From the NCBI GenBank assembly GCA_028291125.1, contig JAQGIN010000256.1, positions 1 through 15,215 on the forward strand: a stretch of 15,215 bases of DNA, given 5' to 3'. Below, piece by piece: positions 1 through 5,967 of the stretch (the first letter of the stretch is position 1; every line of letters begins with the position of its first letter). Below the pieces are notes generated by a model. It worked only from the letters and a program-made list of their open reading frames with translations, made no database searches and was not told the origin of the DNA. The translations under genes were made by a program, and so were the position numbers. This DNA comes from Caulobacter sp. (lineage in GTDB: Bacteria > Pseudomonadota > Alphaproteobacteria > Caulobacterales > Caulobacteraceae).

Positions 1-32
1 CGCCGGTTGTCCGGCGAGACCGCCTGACCGTC

Positions 33-341
33 CTAGCTGGGCTTGGCGGCGGCGTTGCAGTCGGCCAGGGCCGCTTCGTCGAGGGCTTCGCCACGATAGG
101 TGAAGGTGGCCACCGCACCCAGTTGCCCGGCCACCTTGCGGCAGGCGCGGCTCGACGGCAGGGCCTTGACCTTGGACGAGGTGCAGGTCTCGGCCTTGCA
201 GCGCCACAGGGCGCCGTCCTGGGCCAGGTGGTCGGCGGTGGTGGCGGTCTTCAGCGTCAGCCAGGCGCCCTCGCTCGGCGCGGCGGAGGCGGCGCCGCCG
301 AGCGACGCGGCGGCGATCAGGCCGAGAACTAGATTACGCAT
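33..341 (-). CDS. Small secreted cysteine-containing protein, function unknown
   Basis: Encodes about 102 residues. An N-terminal signal peptide (MRNLVLGLIAAASLGGAASA) predicts export to the periplasm, leaving a mature domain of about 80 residues. The mature part has four cysteines in the pattern WRC-x4-C, then SRACRKVAGQLG, then a final DCNAAA, plus an FTYRGEAL segment. The even cysteine number would allow two disulfides. I recall similar small secreted proteins in Caulobacter and Brevundimonas but cannot confirm a family. Two ATGs are available, at 347 and 341. The AGGAG element touches the first but lies 6 nt from the second, so 341 is preferred. The gene follows the LOG gene on the same strand, 65 bp downstream, with a palindrome in the gap that could hold its own control site. 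No function is assigned. Confidence 0.75.
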   Translation of the reverse strand: MRNLVLGLIAAASLGGAASAAPSEGAWLTLKTATTADHLAQDGALWRCKAETCTSSKVKALPSSRACRKVAGQLGAVATFTYRGEALDEAALADCNAAAKPS

Positions 342-393
342 GGTCATCTCCTATCCCACGCCGATGGGAGATTCGGCGCGCGCGGATAGTGCG

Positions 394-409
394 TAGTTTT
401 TGAAAACTA
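394..409. promoter_or_regulatory. AT-rich inverted repeat, candidate operator or promoter element
   Basis: Two perfect 7-nt arms, TAGTTTT and AAAACTA, are separated by only 2 nt. The element overlaps the stop codon of the LOG gene and lies just upstream of the small secreted gene. It is unusually AT-rich for this genome. With a 2-nt centre it fits a dimeric protein-binding site better than an RNA hairpin. There is no further evidence for what binds it. Confidence 0.3.
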
Positions 410-1015
410 AGTCAACAGGCTGAGCGGGGCCGCGGCGCCGGCCTGGTAGATTTCGTCCCGCCAGGCCAGGACGACGGGCGTGACGTCCTCGGGGCGGGTG
501 ACGGTCCGCCAGCATTCGGCCAGGGCCGGCGGGGTCAGGCCTTGGTCGATGGTGTGCCGAAGCAGGGTGAACAGCGGATCCCAGAAGCCCTTGGGATTGT
601 AGAAGACGATCGGCTTCTGGTGCAGGTCGAGCCGCCGCCAGGACAACAGCTCGATGACCTCCTCCAGCGTGCCGATGCCGCCGGGCAGCACGACGAAGGC
701 GTCCGACTGTTCGAACATCATCATCTTGCGTTCGTGCATCGAGGTGACGACCACCGTCTCGACGTCGTCGAACGGCTGCTCGCGGCCCTTGAGGAACTTG
801 GGGATGATCCCCAGCACCCGGCCGCCGGCCGCGTGCGCGCCCCGCGCCGTCGCCCCCATCAGGCCGACGCCGCCGCCGCCATAGACCAGCCGCAGTCCGG
901 CCGTGGCGAAGCTGGCTCCGATCTGGTGGGCGGCGGTCAGGAAGCTGGGATCGACGGCGTCGGCGGATCCGCAATAGACGCAGACCGAGTCCAGGCGGCT
1001 AGACTCATGAGACAT
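407..1015 (-). CDS. LOG family protein (TIGR00730-type nucleoside 5'-monophosphate phosphoribohydrolase)
   Basis: Encodes 202 residues, a normal length for the family. LOG proteins cleave the N-glycosidic bond of nucleoside or cytokinin riboside 5'-monophosphates to release free base and ribose 5-phosphate in the cytoplasm. The N-terminus SVCVYCGS is the first Rossmann strand. Residues 45-54 carry the glycine-rich YGGGGVGLMG loop, residues 93-97 the MHERK segment, and residues 111-119 the diagnostic PGGIGTLEE motif holding the catalytic glutamate and substrate-binding residues. The ATG at 1015 has GGAG 9 nt upstream. The gene is divergent from the lipoprotein gene. Whether the true substrate is a cytokinin precursor or a general purine nucleotide cannot be told from sequence. 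Confidence 0.93.
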   Translation of the reverse strand: MSHESSRLDSVCVYCGSADAVDPSFLTAAHQIGASFATAGLRLVYGGGGVGLMGATARGAHAAGGRVLGIIPKFLKGREQPFDDVETVVVTSMHERKMMMFEQSDAFVVLPGGIGTLEEVIELLSWRRLDLHQKPIVFYNPKGFWDPLFTLLRHTIDQGLTPPALAECWRTVTRPEDVTPVVLAWRDEIYQAGAAAPLSLLT

Positions 1016-1037
1016 CGTCGTCCACTCCAGAACACAA

Positions 1038-1059
1038 CGGCGCGCCCGCGGGCGCGCCG
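1038..1059. repeat. 22-bp perfect all-GC palindrome in a divergent intergenic region
   Basis: This perfect palindrome contains two GGCGCGCC units around a central CCGCGG. It lies between the divergent LOG and lipoprotein genes, 23 bp from the LOG start codon, so it falls in the LOG leader or promoter zone. It lacks a T-run and therefore is not an intrinsic terminator. It could be a protein-binding site or a leader hairpin. In very GC-rich DNA some such palindromes arise by chance. Confidence 0.45.
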
Positions 1060-1113
1060 GTTGGCGGCAATCGAAAGAGGCGCGTGCGTCAGCGCGCGAT
1101 CACCAGGGTTCGC

Positions 1114-1953
1114 ATGATCAGGATTCGACCGCGCCGTGGCAAGGCGCCCTTCGCGCTTTGGATCGCGCCGGTCGCGGCCCTGGGCCTGGCCGCGGCGCTG
1201 TCGGCCTGCGACGCCGGCGGCAAGAGCGCCTGGCGCAAGGAGCCTGGGGCGGGGGCCGACCGCCGCGAACAGTTCGAGGCCGGCTATGTGCGGCCGCCGC
1301 GGGTGACCAGCGCGCGCCGCGACGGCGGTCTGATTCTGGTCGGCGAGGCCGCGCCCGACGCCAGTGTGCGGCTCGGCTCGCCCACCGGTCAGACCGTGAC
1401 CACGGGGGCCGACGCTGGCGGCCGCTGGCGGGCAGCGGTCCCGGCGGCGGACCAGGTGCGATTGTTCGGTCTGTCGATGACCAAGGCCGGCCGCACGGTC
1501 CAGGCCGAGGGCTATGTGATGGTCACGCCCGAGGGCGAGGTGGCGCTGCTGCGGGCCGGGGCCGGGGCCTATCGCCTGGCGCCGTCCTCGGCCGCGCCGC
1601 GCATTCTGGCCATCGACTACGACCAGGGCGGCGGGGCGGTGATTTCCGGGGTGGCGACACCGGGCGCCGGCCTGGGCGTGCGCATCGACCGCGCGCCGCG
1701 CGCCGAGGGCAAGGCCGACGACGAGGGCCGGTTCGCCTTCTCCCTGACCCAGCCGTTGACCGGCGGCGACCACGCCATCCAGGTGGCGGGCGAGGGCGGC
1801 GAGCAGTTGATCACCGTCGAGACCACGCCGCCGCCGGCCCTGACCAGCGGACCGGTGCTCTCCCGGCGCACCGCGTCCGGCTGGCGTGTCGACTGGATGA
1901 CCCCGGGCGGCGGCGTGCAGACCACCCAGATCATCGACCCCGTCGCGCCATGA
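1114..1953 (+). CDS. Putative lipoprotein with two Ig-like (beta-sandwich) repeats
   Basis: Encodes about 279 residues. The start at ATG 1114 gives a textbook lipoprotein signal: basic n-region MIRIRPRRGK, a hydrophobic core, and the lipobox LSAC with lipidated Cys32. An in-frame GTG at 1084 would lengthen the n-region to 20 residues. The residue after Cys32 is Asp, which in enterobacteria favours inner-membrane retention; whether that rule holds here is uncertain. Two similar segments, about residues 60-105 and 156-225, share a pattern of G-x-A-x-P-x-A then D-x-x-G-R, as in Ig-like or carboxypeptidase-regulatory folds. The stop overlaps the next gene's start (ATGA), so it is translationally coupled to the ABC exporter. 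I do not recognise a named family and assign no function; an accessory role to the exporter is a guess. Confidence 0.75.
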   Translation: MIRIRPRRGKAPFALWIAPVAALGLAAALSACDAGGKSAWRKEPGAGADRREQFEAGYVRPPRVTSARRDGGLILVGEAAPDASVRLGSPTGQTVTTGADAGGRWRAAVPAADQVRLFGLSMTKAGRTVQAEGYVMVTPEGEVALLRAGAGAYRLAPSSAAPRILAIDYDQGGGAVISGVATPGAGLGVRIDRAPRAEGKADDEGRFAFSLTQPLTGGDHAIQVAGEGGEQLITVETTPPPALTSGPVLSRRTASGWRVDWMTPGGGVQTTQIIDPVAP

Positions 1954-3812
1954 GGGGTTATGGCTCCGCCCCGTCCAGCCGTCCGGCGACGCCCGGCGGG
2001 ACGGCTCCGCCCGAGCCCCGCGCCGACGCCTGGGCGGCGATGGCCGACCTGTTCCGGCTGGTGCTGCGCTCGGAGGCGCCGGGCCTGGGCTGGCGGCTGA
2101 GCGCGGCCCTGGTCTTCACCTTCGTCGGCAAGGTGCTGGGGGTGCTGGCCCCGCTACTGCTGGGGGCGGCGGTCAACCGCCTGGCCAAGGGGGCCGGGGC
2201 GGCCGAGACCGTGGCCTGGTCGTTCGCCAGCCTGGCCGCCGGCTGGGCGCTGGTGCGGTTCATCTCGGCGGCCGCGCCCCAGGCCCGTGACGCGGTGTTC
2301 ACCCCGGTGGCCCAGGCCGCCCAGACCCGCGCCGCCGTCGAGACCTTCGCCCACGCCCTGTCGCTGTCGATCGACTTCCACCAGACCAAGCGCACCGGCT
2401 CGCTGTCGCGGGTCATCGACCGCGGCGCCCGGTCGATGGACTTCCTGCTGCGCAGCCTGGTGTTCAACCTAGCCCCGACCGCCGTCGAGCTGGTCATCGC
2501 CGCCGTGGTGCTGGCCAAGGCCTATGACTGGCGCTTCGCCCTGGTCGCCGTGGTCACGGTGCTGATCTACGGTGTCGCCACCTTCACCATCTCCGATTGG
2601 CGGATCGGTCATCGCCGCATCCTCAACGAGGCCGACGCCGAAGCCGCCGGCCGCGCCGTCGACGCCCTGATCAACTACGAGACCGTCAAGGCGTTCGGCG
2701 GCGAGGGCCGGGCGGTGGGCGGCTACGAGAGCGCCCTGAAGACCTATGGCGTCGCTCAGGTCCAGGCCACCAATTCCCTGACCCTGCTCAATGTCGTGCA
2801 GTCCTTGATCATGAGCCTGGGCCTAGGGGCGATGGCGGTGCTGGCCGGAGCCGCCGCCCAGGCCGGCCGCATCGGCCCCGGCGACGTCACCGCCTCGGTG
2901 CTGATCCTGATCAACCTCTACGCGCCGCTGAACATCCTCGGCTTCGCCTATCGCGAGATCCGCCAATCGTTCATCGACATGGAGGCCATGCTCGACCTGC
3001 AGCGCCAGAAGCCGGACGTCGCCGACGCCCCCGACGCCATCGACCTGCCGCCCTCGGCCGACCAGCGCGGCGGGGCGGTGCGCTTCGAGGCGGTGTCGTT
3101 CCGCCATGGGGCGCGGTCCGAGGGCCTGGCCGAGGTCGGCTTCTCGGCCGAGCCGGGAACCACGGTGGCCATTGTCGGCCCATCCGGGGCTGGCAAGACC
3201 ACCCTGGTGCGGCTGGCCCTGCGGATGATCGATCCCCAGGCCGGACGGGTGACCCTCGACGGCCACGACCTGCGGGCCCTGACCCAGGCCTCGCTGCGGC
3301 GAGCGGTGGCCCTGGTGCCGCAAGACGTCGCCCTGTTCAACGACACTCTGCTTATCAACATTGGCTTTGGCCGGCCCGGGGCCAGCGAGGCCGAGATCTG
3401 GGCGGCCGCCGAGGGGGCCGAACTGGGCGATTTCATCCGCAACCTGCCCGAGGGCATGGCCACCAAGGTCGGCGAGCGCGGCCTGAAGCTGTCGGGCGGC
3501 GAGCGCCAGCGGGTCGGCATCGCCCGCGCCCTGCTGGCCGGGCCGCGGGTGCTGATCCTCGACGAGGCCACCAGCGCCCTGGACAGCCGCACCGAGGCCG
3601 CCATCCAGGCCACCCTGCGCAAGGCCCGGGCCGGCCGCACCACCCTGGTGGTCGCCCACCGCCTGTCGACCATCGCCGACGCCGACGAGATCGTCGTCCT
3701 GCGCCGCGGCAAGGTGGTCGAGCGTGGCGACCACGCCGCCCTGCTGGCCGCCGGCGGCGAATACGCGGCCCTCTGGCGGCGTCAGACGCGCGAGAAGCCG
3801 GTCACGGCCTAG
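1950..3812 (+). CDS. ABC transporter, fused permease/ATPase, Atm1/HMT (ABCB7-like) type
   Basis: Encodes 620 residues: an N-terminal cytoplasmic extension of about 45 residues, a six-helix membrane domain (about 50-345) and an ATPase domain. Visible motifs are Walker A GPSGAGKTT (410-418), Q-loop Gln458, signature LSGGERQR (514-521), Walker B VLILDEATSALD (from 534, Glu539 catalytic) and switch His570 in VAHRLST. The segment NYETVKAFGGEGR and the following Y-x3-L-x2-Y with SLTLLN resemble Atm1-type exporters, which move glutathione- or persulfide-linked compounds and metal conjugates out of the cytoplasm or mitochondrial matrix. The start overlaps the lipoprotein stop in an ATGA junction. The frame stays open far upstream through the lipoprotein gene, but that is a high-GC shadow. 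ATG 2040 is an alternative start. The exact substrate is not determinable. Confidence 0.93.
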   Translation: MRGYGSAPSSRPATPGGTAPPEPRADAWAAMADLFRLVLRSEAPGLGWRLSAALVFTFVGKVLGVLAPLLLGAAVNRLAKGAGAAETVAWSFASLAAGWALVRFISAAAPQARDAVFTPVAQAAQTRAAVETFAHALSLSIDFHQTKRTGSLSRVIDRGARSMDFLLRSLVFNLAPTAVELVIAAVVLAKAYDWRFALVAVVTVLIYGVATFTISDWRIGHRRILNEADAEAAGRAVDALINYETVKAFGGEGRAVGGYESALKTYGVAQVQATNSLTLLNVVQSLIMSLGLGAMAVLAGAAAQAGRIGPGDVTASVLILINLYAPLNILGFAYREIRQSFIDMEAMLDLQRQKPDVADAPDAIDLPPSADQRGGAVRFEAVSFRHGARSEGLAEVGFSAEPGTTVAIVGPSGAGKTTLVRLALRMIDPQAGRVTLDGHDLRALTQASLRRAVALVPQDVALFNDTLLINIGFGRPGASEAEIWAAAEGAELGDFIRNLPEGMATKVGERGLKLSGGERQRVGIARALLAGPRVLILDEATSALDSRTEAAIQATLRKARAGRTTLVVAHRLSTIADADEIVVLRRGKVVERGDHAALLAAGGEYAALWRRQTREKPVTA

Positions 3813-3840
3813 CCCCTGGGCCGAGCGTCCCTCAAAAGCC

Positions 3841-3928
3841 CATCCCCGCGAAAGCGGGGACCCAGGTGTTTTATCGTCGAGCGCCATGCCCTTCAGAAAA
3901 AGCCTGGGTCCCCGCTTTCGCGGGGATG
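3841..3928. repeat. Dispersed palindromic intergenic element with paired 26-bp arms
   Basis: Two perfect 26-bp inverted arms (3841-3866 and 3903-3928) flank a 36-bp centre. Each arm is itself a small hairpin, CCCCGC-GAAA-GCGGGG, with the GAAA tetraloop on the outward strand. This is the layout of the REP/BIME-like repeats scattered between genes in many alphaproteobacteria. It sits downstream of the ABC gene and upstream of the glyoxalase gene, where transcription could be ended or mRNA ends protected. It has no T-run, so it is not a classical intrinsic terminator. Confidence 0.85.
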
Positions 3929-3997
3929 ATGAGTGGAGAGGGAGAGGCCTTTGCTTTCCCCTGGACGGCGTTATGAGTACGCCGTTCCAAGCTTTCG

Positions 3998-4002
3998 AGG
4001 AG
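3998..4002 (+). promoter_or_regulatory. Ribosome binding site that fixes a TTG start
   Basis: AGGAG with a 6-nt spacer precedes TTG at 4009. This supports the TTG start of the glyoxalase gene over the in-frame ATG at 3973, which has no comparable site. Confidence 0.75.
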
Positions 4003-4008
4003 AGTCCC

Positions 4009-4446
4009 TTGCGCTATCTGCACACCATGGTCCGGGTTCGCGACCTCGACGCCTCGTTGCGGTTCTATTGCCAGGGCCTGGGCCTGGTCGAGACGTCGCG
4101 GATGGAGAACGACAAGGGCCGCTTCACCCTGGTGTTCCTGGCCGCCCCGGGCGACGCCGGGACCGCCCAGACCACCAAGGCCCCGCTGGTCGAGCTGACC
4201 TACAACTGGGATCCCGAGGACTACCAGGGCGGCCGCAATTTCGGCCACTTGGCCTATCAGGTCGACGACATCTACGCCGCCTGCCAGCGCCTGGCCGACC
4301 TGGGCGTGACCATCAACCGCCCGCCGCGCGACGGCCACATGGCCTTCGTGCGCTCGCCCGACAACATCTCGATCGAGCTGCTGCAGGACGGCCACCTCGC
4401 CCCGGCCGAGCCCTGGGTCTCGATGCCCAACACCGGCGCCTGGTAG
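4009..4446 (+). CDS. gloA: Lactoylglutathione lyase (glyoxalase I)
   Basis: Encodes 145 residues, close to the E. coli enzyme in length. Glyoxalase I isomerises the hemithioacetal of methylglyoxal and glutathione to S-lactoylglutathione in the cytoplasm, the first step of methylglyoxal detoxification. Starting at the TTG gives MRYLHTMVRVRD, placing His5 as in the known enzymes. The other metal ligands are Glu62 (VELTYNW), His80 (FGHLAY) and Glu123 (SIELLQ), so all four are present. The short form without extra loops is typical of the Ni/Co-dependent bacterial class, which is an inference. An upstream in-frame ATG at 3973 would add 12 residues before His5 and lacks a ribosome binding site. The gene converges with the DUF1579 gene, with 19 bp between stops. 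Confidence 0.95.
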   Translation: MRYLHTMVRVRDLDASLRFYCQGLGLVETSRMENDKGRFTLVFLAAPGDAGTAQTTKAPLVELTYNWDPEDYQGGRNFGHLAYQVDDIYAACQRLADLGVTINRPPRDGHMAFVRSPDNISIELLQDGHLAPAEPWVSMPNTGAW

Positions 4447-4465
4447 GCGAGGGGAGCGCGCCCGC

Positions 4466-5002
4466 CTAGCGACTGCGGGTGTATTCCAACGCGACGACCA
4501 GCGATTCCTTGCCGTCGTGGGTCTCGTAGTAGTCGTAGGTGAAGTGGTCGTTGTCGGTGATCGACATCACCTCGCGCAGCAAGAACGTCGTTCCTGGCCG
4601 GGTGGAATCCGGAACCTGCCCCTTGAAGGTGTAGCGTTTGACGGCGGCGTCGTAGTCGCCCTTCGCGACGATGAGGCCGGTGAAGCTCACGTCCATCCAG
4701 GCGCTGAAGAACGTCTTGTCGACCGTGTCGTAGCCAATGTAGCCGAAACCTTCGAACGGCTTGTCCTTGGCCGCGACGCGGAGGGTCTGCCGCAGGCGGC
4801 TGCCATCGAGCACCATCGCGAAATCGGCGTCCCCCGGATCGACGGCGGGCGGCGCGCCTGGCGTCGTCCACAGGGTCTGCTTCACCGACCAGTGTCCGGA
4901 CAATCTGGCCAGCGCCGTGTGTTCCGCATCGAGAGGAGCGGCGTTCGCCACCGTCCCGATCATCGCCACGAACACCGACGCCGCCTTGAGCCAAACCTGC
5001 AT
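4466..5002 (-). CDS. Secreted DUF1579-family protein
   Basis: Encodes 178 residues. The start at 5002 is set by GGGAGG 8 nt upstream and gives a clean signal peptide ending near ANA-A at residue 22; the frame stays open for 20 more codons upstream without a comparable ribosome site. The mature part matches the DUF1579 pattern: LARLSGHWSV near 31-40, LDGSRLRQ near 65-72, PFEGFGYIGYD at 82-92, SAWMD at 100-104, and alternating beta strands to the end. This family is thought to be a beta-barrel-like secreted fold of unknown function. It lies downstream of the XRE/MmyB regulator on the same strand with an 87-bp gap, so it may be co-transcribed or regulated by it. No enzymatic role is claimed. Confidence 0.85.
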   Translation of the reverse strand: MQVWLKAASVFVAMIGTVANAAPLDAEHTALARLSGHWSVKQTLWTTPGAPPAVDPGDADFAMVLDGSRLRQTLRVAAKDKPFEGFGYIGYDTVDKTFFSAWMDVSFTGLIVAKGDYDAAVKRYTFKGQVPDSTRPGTTFLLREVMSITDNDHFTYDYYETHDGKESLVVALEYTRSR

Positions 5003-5089
5003 GATCGATTCCTCCCGATAGGTAATGCGTGGACAAGTGCGGGCCCGCGACAAGCGCCGCAACTACCTCCGAGGTCATGGCCGCGTCCG

Positions 5090-5929
5090 TCACATCAACT
5101 CGCCGGCCGCCAATCTGGCGCACACAGAAGCGGTGTGTTCGTCGGCCGGGAAGGCGCAGTCGATGCGGAGCTCGTCCAGGGTGACGTCCCGAGGCGCGGC
5201 GAAGGTGGTGATCGTCTCGAAGAAGCGCAGGGGGCCGGCGCGGCTCTTGAAAACCATGGTGAGCACGGGCTCCGGCTCGGGGCCTAATTGGCGAAGACGC
5301 CACGCCGCCGGGACATCCGGATATTTCAGCACGTCTGCCAGGAGCTGGCGGGCCTTTCTGTCGGATGGCGCGGCGACGAGTTCGTCCTGCAGCTGACGGA
5401 TGAACTTCGCCGCGACCTCGGGCCAGTTCAGGATGACGCGCCGGAAGTCCTGGGGATCGAAGACCTGGTGCAGCAGGTTGGCGTGCGCGCTCTGCTGGCC
5501 CTCCAGCAGGAAGGCGTTGATGCGCACCGCCGCGTCATTGGCCGCGAGGACATCGAAGTGGCGGCTGATGACGAAGGCTGGATAGGGCTCCTGATGCCGC
5601 AGGATCAGGCCGATCGCCTGACTCAGGCGCTCCATGCTCGGGCTGGCGAGCGTGCTTTCGCCATAGTGCGGCGCATATCCGGCCGCCAGGAGAAGGGCGT
5701 TCTGCTCTCGCAGCGGCAGAGAGAGCGCCTCGGCCAACCGCGAGACGACCTCCCGGCTCGCCTGCGCCCTTCCGGTTTCGATGAACCCGAGATGGCGTCC
5801 GGACACACCGGACTCATGCGCGAGGTCGAGTTGGCTCATCCGCCTGACACCGCGCCATTCGCGCAGCAGCACGCCGATCGCCGGATGCTTGTCCGCGGCG
5901 TGCGCCGTCGGCATGGCCCCTGAATCCAT
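5090..5929 (-). CDS. XRE-family regulator with MmyB-like ligand-binding domain
   Basis: Encodes about 279 residues. Residues about 18-80 form an XRE helix-turn-helix, with MSQLDLAHESGVSGRHLGFI as the turn region followed by ETGRAQASREVVSRLAEAL. The remainder, from about 100, resembles the MmyB/MLTR ligand-binding domain: YPAFVISRHFDVLAANDAA, then FRRVILNWPEVAAKFI, then FKSRAGPLRFFETITTFAAPRDVTLDELRIDCAFPADE written across the C-terminus in parts. MmyB-like regulators usually respond to small hydrophobic ligands; the ligand here is unknown. The start may be ATG 5929 or ATG 5914; neither has a strong ribosome site. The much longer open frame reaching 6730 overlaps the peptidase gene and is a GC artefact. 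The gene follows the M13 peptidase by 38 bp and may be co-transcribed with it. Confidence 0.88.
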   Translation of the reverse strand: MDSGAMPTAHAADKHPAIGVLLREWRGVRRMSQLDLAHESGVSGRHLGFIETGRAQASREVVSRLAEALSLPLREQNALLLAAGYAPHYGESTLASPSMERLSQAIGLILRHQEPYPAFVISRHFDVLAANDAAVRINAFLLEGQQSAHANLLHQVFDPQDFRRVILNWPEVAAKFIRQLQDELVAAPSDRKARQLLADVLKYPDVPAAWRLRQLGPEPEPVLTMVFKSRAGPLRFFETITTFAAPRDVTLDELRIDCAFPADEHTASVCARLAAGELM

Positions 5930-5967
5930 GGCGAGTATTCCCGACCCTTCGACGGCCTCAGTTCGCC

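Noticed and set aside
1..27. Possible 3' end of a rightward gene ending RRLSGETA at TGA 25-27
   Set aside because: Only nine codons are visible, so coding cannot be judged.
1158..1949. Long upstream extension of the ABC transporter frame through the lipoprotein gene
   Set aside because: The lipoprotein frame has a clear signal and lipobox, the extension is Arg/Gly-rich nonsense, and ATG 1950 forms a normal ATGA junction.
3841..3928. CRISPR or transposon end
   Set aside because: Only one pair of inverted arms, no direct repeats or spacers, no transposase and no target duplication visible.
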